NCBI GenBank assembly: GCA_051162045.1
Contig: JBISDI010000030.1
Strand: one strand, 5' to 3'
DNA: 47,735 bases
Origin: Anaerozeibacter quisquiliarum
Lineage (GTDB): Bacteria; Bacillota; Clostridia; Christensenellales; Aristaeellaceae
The translations under genes and the position numbers were made by a program. Shown here in pieces: positions 34,601-44,928 of this stretch; within the stretch, counting starts at the first letter, position 1, and each line of letters begins with the position of its first letter. Below the pieces are notes generated by a model. It was not told the DNA's origin and made no database searches. It saw nothing but the letters and a program-made list of their open reading frames with translations.

Positions 34601-35923
34601 AAGACCGCCTACGGCTACGTACTCAAGTACCTCGAGGAGCGCGGCAAGACGGCCACGGGCGCCGAGAAGGAGCGGCTGGCCAAGGGGCTCACCGGCGTCA
34701 AACGCACCACCGGCCAGCACCCGGCCGGCATGGTGGTGCTGCCCATGGATTACAGCATCTACCAGTTCACGCCGATCCAGCGCCCGGCCGACGACCAGGA
34801 GAGCTCGATCATCACCACCCACTTCGACTTCAGCTCGATGCACGACGTGCTGGTCAAGCTGGACGTGCTGGGCCACGACGACCCGACGATGCTGCGCAAG
34901 CTCCAGGATCTGACCGGCATCGCGCCTCAGCAGGTGCCGCTCGACGATCCGGCGGTGTTCGAGCGGATCCTGAGCCTGTTCACGAGCCCCGAGGCGCTGG
35001 GCGTGACCGCCGAGCAGCTGGGCGTGGCCACCGGCACGCTGGGCGTGCCCGAGTTCGGCACGCGCTTCGTGCGGCAGATGCTGATGGACACGCGCCCCTC
35101 GACGATGGAGGAGCTGATCCGCATATCGGGGCTGTCGCACGGCACCGACGTGTGGCTGGGCAACGCGCAGGACATCATCCGCTCGGGCACGGCCACGCTG
35201 CGCCAGTGCGTGTGTACCCGCGACGACATCATGAACCAGTTGATGGTTTGGGGCGTCGAGGACAAGATGGCGTTTGCCATCATGGAGGCGGTGCGCAAGG
35301 GCAAGGGCCTCAAGCCCGAGATGGAAAAAGCCATGCGCGCGGCCGGCACGCCCGACTGGTTTATCGGCTGCTGCAAGAAGATCAAATACATGTTCCCCAA
35401 GGCGCACGCGGTCGCCTACGTCATGATGGCGCTGCGCATCGCCTACTTCAAGGTGTTCTACCCCGTCGAGTACTACGCCTGCTACCTGCGCCGCAACCTC
35501 GGGGACTTTGACGCGCTGACGATGGTGACGTCGCTCCCCGTGATCCGCGAGCGGCTGAGCGACCTCAACGGCCTGGAAAAAGAGGAAAAGGCCAAGAAGG
35601 AAGGCGCGATCAGCATGCTGGAGACGTTGGTCGAGCTTGGGGAGCGCGGCATTGTCGTCTTGCCGGTGTCGCTGTACGACTCGCACCCGGAGGATTTCCT
35701 CGTGCTGCCCGAGCGGCGCATCCTGCCCCCGCTGACCTCGCTGCCCGGCCTCGGCCTCGCCGCCGCCGAGGCCCTGGCGGGCGCGCGCGCGGACGGGCCG
35801 TTCATCTCGCGCGAAGACATGGTGCGCCGCAAGGTGCCGCGCTCGGTGGTCGACCTGATGGCCCAAGCCGGCGCGCTTTCCGGCATGCCCGAGACCAGCC
35901 AGGTGAGCTTGTTCGATTTGTAA
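31625..35923 (+). CDS. polC: DNA polymerase III PolC-type
   Basis: A 1432-residue replicative polymerase, diagnostic for Bacillota. Order: an N-terminal domain, an OB-fold region (about 210-315, GRVILKGEVVSFDSRDLKNG), a PHP domain beginning VELHAHTQMSAMDA near residue 329 and resuming after the exonuclease, a DEDDh proofreading exonuclease (VLDVETTGLS near 418, AHNADFDWAF, HRAVHDARATAE), the polymerase palm (IVGSRGSVGSSFVAW, DKVPDIDLNFSGEYQ), a zinc-binding unit with CPVC near 900 and CPGC near 926, and helix-hairpin-helix and C-terminal parts. The C-terminus ends MPETSQVSLFDL, where QVSLFDL looks like a beta-clamp-binding peptide. The start abuts the ispG stop without a gap. Confidence 0.98.
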   Translation: MWTELLRPLAPALVGSLTLDKALASRGGDRLTVCLNAARLLTDQEYAGILDALRAGLPGLTVKLRIAYPALKEAVLANVASVSGFVTGLLARELPGALPYLRSGDALWRLTDGRLRVPVADELGESYLVKQGADERLAGLMKALFGVQVRVVFEVTGDMERRMAAIRERRAEEEARMAADQELLAAQAAAKEKPAARQPFGKPIEGDGLAISELTEHSGRVILKGEVVSFDSRDLKNGATKLVTFALTDYTGTVACKLFLGGKRGQENPAEAQKQFEQLTGVVKLGAWVKARGDYAYDEFQREMTLRVVDLVKAGAPPARTDHAPSKRVELHAHTQMSAMDACVSPTDLIARAAAWGHKAIAITDHGVVQAFPEAFGAARKKGIKLIPGCEGYLIDDRAVIVKQADQRPVAAASFVVLDVETTGLSPRTDTIIEFGAVRYEDGREVAEFSQLINPGRAIPARVVEITGITDAMVQGMPPLSDVIRDFHQFCEGAVVCAHNADFDWAFVSKAFAEHGLDVGHPVLDTLALSRNLLKGQKSHKLGAVCKTLGVSLKNAHRAVHDARATAEALMIMLKRVDGLTRLNDLNSAFDGGVGSSHHVILLAATQEGMANLYRLVSEAHLKNFHRNPRIPRALIERHREGLIVGSACESGELFRAVLQGRSAADLKKIASFYDYLEIQPIGNNEFLLREGAVENAAGLRAINKRIVQLGEELNIPVCATGDVHFLEPRDHVFRAILMNAKGFEDADFQPPLYLRTTGEMLEEFAYLGDETARRVVIEAPNAIAERVGELTVFLPHPEGKETFQPYWDYAEDDIRRLTEEKARAVYGDPVPDIVRARIDKELKSIIGYGFSTLYDIAVKLVAKSLSDGYIVGSRGSVGSSFVAWTTGITEVNALPPHYVCPVCRHSEFDVPEGYACGLDLPAKNCPGCGANMNRDGFNIPFEVFLGFKGDKVPDIDLNFSGEYQARAHAYVKELFGADNVFRAGTIGTIAEKTAYGYVLKYLEERGKTATGAEKERLAKGLTGVKRTTGQHPAGMVVLPMDYSIYQFTPIQRPADDQESSIITTHFDFSSMHDVLVKLDVLGHDDPTMLRKLQDLTGIAPQQVPLDDPAVFERILSLFTSPEALGVTAEQLGVATGTLGVPEFGTRFVRQMLMDTRPSTMEELIRISGLSHGTDVWLGNAQDIIRSGTATLRQCVCTRDDIMNQLMVWGVEDKMAFAIMEAVRKGKGLKPEMEKAMRAAGTPDWFIGCCKKIKYMFPKAHAVAYVMMALRIAYFKVFYPVEYYACYLRRNLGDFDALTMVTSLPVIRERLSDLNGLEKEEKAKKEGAISMLETLVELGERGIVVLPVSLYDSHPEDFLVLPERRILPPLTSLPGLGLAAAEALAGARADGPFISREDMVRRKVPRSVVDLMAQAGALSGMPETSQVSLFDL

Positions 35924-35949
35924 CCGCTTTTGACAATCCTGTGGCGTTT

Positions 35950-35977
35950 CGCCCCGCCCCTTGCAAAGGGCGGGGCG
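35950..35977. terminator. Hairpin after polC, overlapping the secA promoter
   Basis: CGCCCCGCCC (35950-35959) and GGGCGGGGCG (35968-35977) pair perfectly over 10 bp. The 8-base loop is CTTGCAAA. No T-tract follows, so it would be an imperfect terminator. The -35 box of secA is the loop sequence. Confidence 0.6.
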
Positions 35978-35990
35978 ATGGTGTTATAAT
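35961..35990 (+). promoter_or_regulatory. secA promoter
   Basis: TTGCAA (35961-35966), an 18-base spacer and TATAAT (35985-35990), 42 bases before the secA start. The -35 lies in the loop of the hairpin at 35950-35977 and the right arm fills most of the spacer. Confidence 0.75.
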
Positions 35991-36032
35991 GAACTGATTT
36001 TTTCGGATAAGGGTTTAAACGTGGAGGGCGCA

Positions 36033-38759
<2,727 letters not shown>

Positions 38760-38802
38760 CCCGCGAAGGCGAGCCGCGCAATCCCTCACAAAAGCCCCGG
38801 GG

Positions 38803-39132
38803 GGTTGCAAGGCCTAAGCCCTCCACGTCCCATCATTCGTGCCGGCTCTGCCGGTGCGAATGGATTCCGACAAAGGGCGATCTTGCCCTCACTCAATTCG
38901 CAATGGTCGCCCCACGCCATCCGGCGTGGATGCTCGCGCGATGCCCTTCGACATCGCGTGCTCATTGGGCTGGCACCCTCCCTTCCTCGCCCACCGGGCG
39001 CAGTCGGGTGCGCCCCGACCCGAAATCATTTCTGCCAGCCGGATTGCGCCCGGGATTTCCCGCAGGAAATTCAGCAATCCGGGGCTCCCGCAGCCCCTCT
39101 CACGCGAATGCGGCCGCAGCCGGATTCGCGTG
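38803..39132 (+). repeat. Structured repeat, copy A
   Basis: About 330 bases between secA and prfB that match, in reverse orientation, 42110-42429 downstream of tsaD. Shared blocks include a 27-base identical stretch around 38892-38918. Internal palindromes kept in both copies: GCCGGC/GCCGGT (38841-38855), CCACGCC/GGCGTGG (38912-38929), CGCGATG/CATCGCG (38937-38958), CCGGATTGC/GCAATCCGG (39039-39082) enclosing ATTTCC/GGAAAT, and CACGCGAAT/ATTCGCGTG (39101-39132). The last stem differs in sequence between copies but pairs fully in both. No convincing protein is encoded. Its right end abuts the prfB ribosome binding site. Confidence 0.85.
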
Positions 39133-39150
39133 ACCTGAAAGGAGACCCCT

Positions 39151-40248
39151 ATGATTGAAACCGATGCCTTTCGCCAGGACCTTGCCGCCATCCGCGACAT
39201 GATCGAGGAGGCGGGGCAATCGCTCGACGTCGAGCGGCTCAAGGAGCAGCTGATCGAGTATCAGGAGGATATGGCCGCGCCCGGCTTCTGGGACGAACTC
39301 GAGCGCGCGCAGAAGGTCAACCAGCGCGCGAGCGCGGCCGAGGCGCGCCTGACGCAGTACGCGGCGCTTGGCGCGCGCGCGGACGACCTGGACGTGCTGA
39401 TCGAGCTGGCCGAGGAGGCCGACGACCGCGAGCAGATCCCCGAGATCGAGGCCGAGCTCAAGGCACTCAAGACCGAGCTCGACTCGCTCAAGCTGATGAC
39501 CTTACTCAGCGGCAAGCACGACGACTGCGATTGCATCCTGGCGCTGCACGCGGGCGCGGGCGGTACCGAGGCGCAGGACTGGACCGGCATGCTCTACCGG
39601 ATGTACGTGCGCTTTTGCGAGCGCATGGGCTTTACGGTCAAGGAACTCGACTTCCTCGACGGCGACGAGGCCGGCGTGAAATCGGTCGAGTTCGAGGTGT
39701 CGGGCGACCACGCCTACGGCTTTTTGAAATCCGAGCGAGGCGTGCACCGGCTGGTGCGCATCTCGCCGTTTGACTCCGCCGCGCGGCGGCACACCTCGTT
39801 CGCCTCGCTCGACGTGGCCCCGATCATCGACGACGAGGGCGCGATGCAGATCAAGACCGAAGATTTGCGCATCGATACCTACCGCTCGTCGGGCAAGGGC
39901 GGCCAGCACGTCAACCGGACCGACTCCGCCGTGCGCATGACCCACCTGCCGACCGGGCTCGTGGTGCAGTGCCAGAACGAGCGCAGCCAGATCCAGAACC
40001 GCGAGACCTGCCTTCGGATGCTGCGCGCGAAGCTCAGCGCGCTGCACGAGCGCGAGCGCCTGGAGCAGATGTCGGACGTCAAGGGCGAAATGAAGAAGAT
40101 CGAGTGGGGCAGTCAAATCCGCTCCTACGTGTTCCAGCCCTACACCATGGTCAAGGATCACCGCACCGGCTACGAGATGGGCGACATCGACGCGGTGATG
40201 GACGGCGACCTCGAGGGATTCGTGACCTCGTACCTGCAGAAACTGTAG
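39151..40248 (+). CDS. prfB: Peptide chain release factor 2, without programmed frameshift
   Basis: A 365-residue release factor that reads UGA and UAA. The codon-recognition tripeptide is SPF (in VRISPFDSAARRHTSFAS), which marks RF2, and the catalytic loop is SSGKGGQHVNRTDSAVR with GGQ near residue 252. Most RF2 genes hold an in-frame UGA near codon 25 that needs a +1 frameshift (CUU UGA C). Here codons 24-26 read TCG CTC GAC (39220-39228) with no stop, so the whole protein is read in one frame. AAAGGAG lies six bases before ATG 39151. The upstream region is repeat copy A. Confidence 0.97.
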   Translation: MIETDAFRQDLAAIRDMIEEAGQSLDVERLKEQLIEYQEDMAAPGFWDELERAQKVNQRASAAEARLTQYAALGARADDLDVLIELAEEADDREQIPEIEAELKALKTELDSLKLMTLLSGKHDDCDCILALHAGAGGTEAQDWTGMLYRMYVRFCERMGFTVKELDFLDGDEAGVKSVEFEVSGDHAYGFLKSERGVHRLVRISPFDSAARRHTSFASLDVAPIIDDEGAMQIKTEDLRIDTYRSSGKGGQHVNRTDSAVRMTHLPTGLVVQCQNERSQIQNRETCLRMLRAKLSALHERERLEQMSDVKGEMKKIEWGSQIRSYVFQPYTMVKDHRTGYEMGDIDAVMDGDLEGFVTSYLQKL

Positions 40249-40249
40249 G

Positions 40250-40269
40250 GGCCGATGCCCGCATCGGCC
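40250..40269. repeat. Short REP-like hairpin after prfB
   Basis: GGCCGATG-CCCG-CATCGGCC, a perfect 8-bp stem within GGGGC...GCCCC. It begins two bases after the prfB stop. Same architecture as 27756-27774 with a different stem sequence. Confidence 0.6.
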
Positions 40270-40297
40270 GCCCCAGCGTCAATGAGGAGGTTTCCGC

Positions 40298-41010
40298 TTG
40301 CGCAACCTTTCAAAATGGCTGCTCCCGGCGGGGCAGCTTTTGTTCGTATCGGCGCTGCTGCTGACGGTGTTCGAGTGGACGGCGCTCGACGGGCGCTATC
40401 ATATGGAACTGCACCGCGCGCAAGGTGCGGCTCAGGCGACCGGCCTGTCGGACGAAGGCGTCGCTCGCGCGTCGGATACGCTGCTGCGCTACTTGCGGGG
40501 CGAGGCGGTCGATCTCGCCTATACCGATCAGGTGTACGGCGAGGCGCGCCGCGTGTTCGAGGACAGGGAAGTTGCGCATATGCGGGACGTGCTGGGTCTC
40601 TTTCAGGCCGGGCGCGCGTTGCGGTGCTGGCTGCTCGCCGGCGGGCTGTTGCTCAGCGCGGCGGGCATGATGGGGCTGGGCGGCCGCGGATCGCCCCTGT
40701 GGGGGGACCCGCGCAAATGGAAGGCCCTTTCTTGGGCGTTGCTGGCCGCTTCGCTGTGCTGGGCGGCGCTGCTCGGCCTCGCCGCGCTGTTCGCGGTGTT
40801 TTCGTTCGGCCGTGCGTTTACGCTGTTCCACGAGCTGCTGTTCACCAACGCGCTGTGGATGATGGACAACAGCCAGCTGATGATCCGCATGCTGCCCCAG
40901 CCCTTCTTCATGGCGCTGGCCGGGCGCGCCGCGCTCTTGTGCGGCATGACGCTGGCGGCGCTGACCGCGCTCGGCATATGGGGTACGCGCCGGGCAAGAA
41001 AGGATAATCC

Positions 41011-41014
<4 letters not shown>
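40298..41014 (+). CDS. DUF1461 / TIGR01906-type membrane protein
   Basis: A 238-residue membrane protein of unknown function. Four hydrophobic segments: about 8-28, 108-128, 146-170 and 208-228. The region between segments 3 and 4, FTLFHELLFTNALWMMDNSQLMIRMLPQPFF, matches the diagnostic pattern of this family (FH-x-x-F-x-N-x-x-W ... P-x-x-FF). The outside loop 30-105 carries LSDEGVARASDTLLRYLRGE. The start is TTG 40298, with GAGGAGG eight bases upstream; no ATG fits. The stop overlaps tsaD by four bases (ATGA), so the two are coupled. Confidence 0.85.
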
Positions 41015-42168
<1,154 letters not shown>

Positions 42169-42508
42169 GTTTCCTGCGGGAAATTCAGCAACCCGGCTGC
42201 GTGAACCGATTCCGAGTCGCGGCGCACCCGGCCGCGCCCAGTGGGCGAGAAAGGGAGGGCGCCAGCCAATGGGCACGCGATGCCGAAGGGCATCGCGCGA
42301 GCGGCCACGCCAGCGGCGTGGGGCGACCATTGCGAATTGAGCGAGGACAAGCGCGCCCTTTGTCGCAGTCCATTTCTACCGGCAGAGCCGGCCCCTGTGA
42401 TCGAGCACGGAGGGCGTAGGCCCCCAACCTCCCAAGGGGCGTAGGCGATTGCCTCCACAATGATTTTTCTCCGTCATCGCCGCGCTATATCCCGTCATTT
42501 ATGCACGT

Positions 42509-42549
42509 CCCCGGCCGCCGAACCGCGTCGGCGACCGGGGTCTTTTTTT
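42509..42549 (+). terminator. Strong terminator downstream of tsaD
   Basis: CCCCGG-C-CGCCGA (42509-42521) pairs with TCGGCG-A-CCGGGG (42528-42540), with one internal mismatch and a 6-base loop. A run of seven T follows. It probably ends the prfB-tsaD transcript. Confidence 0.9.
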
Positions 42550-42654
42550 GTTTCCGGTCTGTTCAACGCGCCGCGGCCTACATCCGCAACCGCTGCGAAC
42601 TGCGCGAAATGCCTCCATGGTTTCGACCTTTTTTCACCGCCGGCCGCGTGCAAG

Positions 42655-42674
42655 CCCCGTGTGTCGGGGTTTTT
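42655..42674 (+). terminator. Second terminator-like hairpin
   Basis: CCCCG (42655-42659) and CGGGG (42665-42669) around TGTGT, followed by five T. It is short but canonical in form, and lies just before the DnaA-box cluster. Confidence 0.6.
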
Positions 42675-42722
42675 CCGGATTTCCCGCGCGAAAGAGTGCG
42701 AAAAACCAACCGAGGTCTGCGT

Positions 42723-42863
42723 TTATCCACCCAAGACAGGTATATGTCTGTGGATAAGTATCATCCATTCACAGCCACTTTTGCCCCGATGTGTGGAAAA
42801 TCCGCGGCAAACCCGCCAAATCAGGCTTGTTTCTGTGGATAACCTTGTGGACAATGTGGATTG
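42723..42863. promoter_or_regulatory. Cluster of six DnaA-box-like 9-mers
   Basis: TTATCCACC (42723), TGTGGATAA (42749, perfect), TGTGGAAAA (42792), TGTGGATAA (42834, perfect), TGTGGACAA (42846) and TGTGGATTG (42855). The consensus is TTATCCACA or its complement. Five have the same orientation and one is reversed; the last three are tightly packed. The cluster lies in a gene-free stretch 5' of rhaB. dnaA, rpmH, parAB or other usual origin neighbours are not in the window. Confidence 0.75.
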
Positions 42864-42964
42864 TTTGCCTGAAGGCGGACAAATGCGACCTGTATGCCGC
42901 TATGCAGGGTATGCAGCGCTCTCCTGCAAAAGCGCATACATGCCGCAATTTCTTTGAAAATGCG

Positions 42965-42993
42965 TTGATGATCGGCCCGGCTTCTGCTATACT
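42965..42993 (+). promoter_or_regulatory. Promoter of the rhaB-sigH cluster
   Basis: TTGATG (42965-42970), a 17-base spacer and TATACT (42988-42993), with TGC before the -10. It is 38 bases before rhaB and about 100 bases after the last DnaA-box-like site. Confidence 0.75.
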
Positions 42994-43030
42994 AATAGAC
43001 AATGAATGAAGTGGTTCGGAGGGCGCGCAC

Positions 43031-44506
43031 ATGGGCACATTACACCTGTTGGGCTTTGATTTCGGCGCGTCGAGCGGCCGGGCGATGCTGGGTGCGTACG
43101 AGGACGGGATGCTTACGCTGACCGAGGTGCATCGGTTCCCCAACGATCCGGTGACGATCAACGGCCGGTTCCAGTGGGACGTGCAGCGCTTCTTCTACGA
43201 GATGAAGGTGGCGCTCAACAAGTGCGCCAAACAAGGCATCGCGCTCGACGCCATAGGCATCGACACCTGGGGCGTCGACTACGGCCTGATCGCGGGGAAC
43301 GGCCAGCTGGCCGGCATCCCGGTGCACTACCGCGACGCGCGCACCGACGGCATGATGGACAAGGCGTTTGCTCTCATGCCCAAGGCCGAGATCTTCGAGC
43401 GCACCGGCCTTGCGTTCATGTTCTTCAACACGCTGTTCCAGCTGATGGCGATGAAGGCGCAGAACGACCCGCAGTTGAAGATCGCCGAGAAGCTGCTGTT
43501 CATGCCCGACCTGCTGGCCTACTTCCTGACCGGCGAAATGGGCACCGAATACACGATCGCCTCGACCAGCCAGCTGATCGACCCCCATACGCGCGACTGG
43601 GCGCACGGGCTGATCGAACGCTTCGATCTGCCTGCGCACCTGCTGACCGGGCTGCAGCAACCGGGCACGCTGCGCGGCAGGCTGCTGCCCGCGATTGCGG
43701 AAGAGACCGGAGTCGGCCCCGTGCCGGTGATCGCGGTGGCGTCTCACGACACCGCCTCGGCGGTGGCCGCGGTGCCCGCCTCCTGCGAGCGCTTCGCCTA
43801 CCTGAGCTCGGGCACCTGGTCGCTGCTGGGCGCGGAGATCCGGGAGCCGCTTTCGGATGCTTCCGTCATGGAGGCCAACTACACCAACGAGGGCGGCGTA
43901 GACGGCACGATCCGGCTGCTCAAGAACATCATGGGGCTGTGGATCATCAACGAATGCAAGCGCGAGTGGGACCGCCGAAGCGACGCCGTGGACTTTGCGG
44001 AGCTGGTTCAGATGGCCGGACGCGCCGAGCCGTTCTTCGCGGTGATCGACGTGGACGACCCCTGTTTCGGCGCGCCCGGCGACATGCCCGAGCGCATCAA
44101 GCATTACTGCCGCCGTACCGGCCAGCGCGTGCCCGAGGGGCGCGGTCAAACCGCCCGCGTGATCTACGAGAGCCTGGCGCTCAAGTACCGCTGGGGCATC
44201 GAGCGGCTGGAGCAGGACCTCTTGAAGCACCCGATCGAGGTGCTGCACATCGTGGGCGGCGGCAGCAAGAACGCGATGCTCAACCAGTTTACCGCCAATG
44301 CCATCGCCAGGCCGGTGATCGCGGGGCCGTCGGAGGGCACGGTGATCGGAAACCTGCTGGTGCAGGCGATGGGCCTCGGCGCGATCCGCGACATGAAGGA
44401 ATTGCGCGCATGCGTGGCGCGCTCCTTCCCCACGAAGACCTTCCTGCCCGAGGGCGAGCGCGCGCCTTGGGACGAGGCGTACCGACGCCTGCTTGCGCTC
44501 CTGTGA
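43031..44506 (+). CDS. rhaB: Rhamnulokinase
   Basis: A 491-residue FGGY-family sugar kinase. Motifs: LLGFDFGASSGRAMLG (phosphate 1), FQWDVQRFFYEM, IGIDTWGVDYGLI, PVHYRDARTDGMMD, the second ATP-binding region VASHDTASAVAAVP with YLSSGTWSLLG, and adenosine-site EVLHIVGGGSKNAMLNQFTANAI. These fit RhaB, which phosphorylates L-rhamnulose at C1. No other rhamnose gene (isomerase, aldolase, transporter) is in the window. GGAGGG lies eight bases before the start. Its stop overlaps the mrnC start (TGATG), so it shares a transcript with RNA-processing genes, an unusual pairing. Confidence 0.9.
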   Translation: MGTLHLLGFDFGASSGRAMLGAYEDGMLTLTEVHRFPNDPVTINGRFQWDVQRFFYEMKVALNKCAKQGIALDAIGIDTWGVDYGLIAGNGQLAGIPVHYRDARTDGMMDKAFALMPKAEIFERTGLAFMFFNTLFQLMAMKAQNDPQLKIAEKLLFMPDLLAYFLTGEMGTEYTIASTSQLIDPHTRDWAHGLIERFDLPAHLLTGLQQPGTLRGRLLPAIAEETGVGPVPVIAVASHDTASAVAAVPASCERFAYLSSGTWSLLGAEIREPLSDASVMEANYTNEGGVDGTIRLLKNIMGLWIINECKREWDRRSDAVDFAELVQMAGRAEPFFAVIDVDDPCFGAPGDMPERIKHYCRRTGQRVPEGRGQTARVIYESLALKYRWGIERLEQDLLKHPIEVLHIVGGGSKNAMLNQFTANAIARPVIAGPSEGTVIGNLLVQAMGLGAIRDMKELRACVARSFPTKTFLPEGERAPWDEAYRRLLALL

Positions 44507-44928
44507 TGAAGGAATTGTTTGAACACTCGCCCTACGCGCGGCACGGACAGCTGCCCGGCTCGCTGGAACTGGCCTATCTGGGCGACGCACTCTACGACCT
44601 GTACGTGCGCGCCCGCCTGGTCGCGCGGGGCGGACGGGTAGCGGCGCTGCATCGCGAGGCGACCTCGATCGTTTGCGCCCACGCGCAGGCCGAGGCGTTC
44701 GACCGGGTGGAGCCGATGCTCACCGACGACGAGCGGACGGTTTCGCGCCGTGCGCGCAACGCGCGCCAAACCCCTTCGAAGAACGCCGACGCGGCCGAGT
44801 ACCATTGCGCCACCGCGCTCGAAGCGCTGCTGGGGTATCTGTATGTGACCGGACAGTTTGTCAGGCTTACTCAAATCATCGAGCGCGCCCTGGACGGCGC
44901 GGCAAAGGAGAACCCCTATGGCGTATGA
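44506..44928 (+). CDS. mrnC: Mini-ribonuclease III
   Basis: A 140-residue RNase III-like enzyme without a dsRNA-binding domain, which matures 23S rRNA in Bacillota. The catalytic motif is LELAYLGDALYDLYVRARLV, with the conserved Asp in GDALYD and Glu in ATALEALLGYLYVTG near the C-terminus; the middle has SRRARNARQTPSKNADAAEYH. The length is standard. It overlaps rhaB by one base and rlmB by 11. In many genomes it follows cysS; here rhaB is upstream instead. Confidence 0.95.
   Translation: MKELFEHSPYARHGQLPGSLELAYLGDALYDLYVRARLVARGGRVAALHREATSIVCAHAQAEAFDRVEPMLTDDERTVSRRARNARQTPSKNADAAEYHCATALEALLGYLYVTGQFVRLTQIIERALDGAAKENPYGV

Noticed and set aside
32780..35866. Antisense open frame of more than 1000 codons opposite polC, and similar ones opposite secA and in the nup operon
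   Set aside because: These arise from the high third-position GC of the sense genes. The sense genes are complete and recognisable, while the antisense products are His, Arg and Val rich without domains.
42460..43030. Replication origin at the DnaA-box cluster
   Set aside because: None of the usual origin neighbours (dnaA, rpmH, rnpA, mnmE, parAB) are present and no clear AT-rich unwinding region is seen. Kept only as a possibility under the DnaA-box finding.
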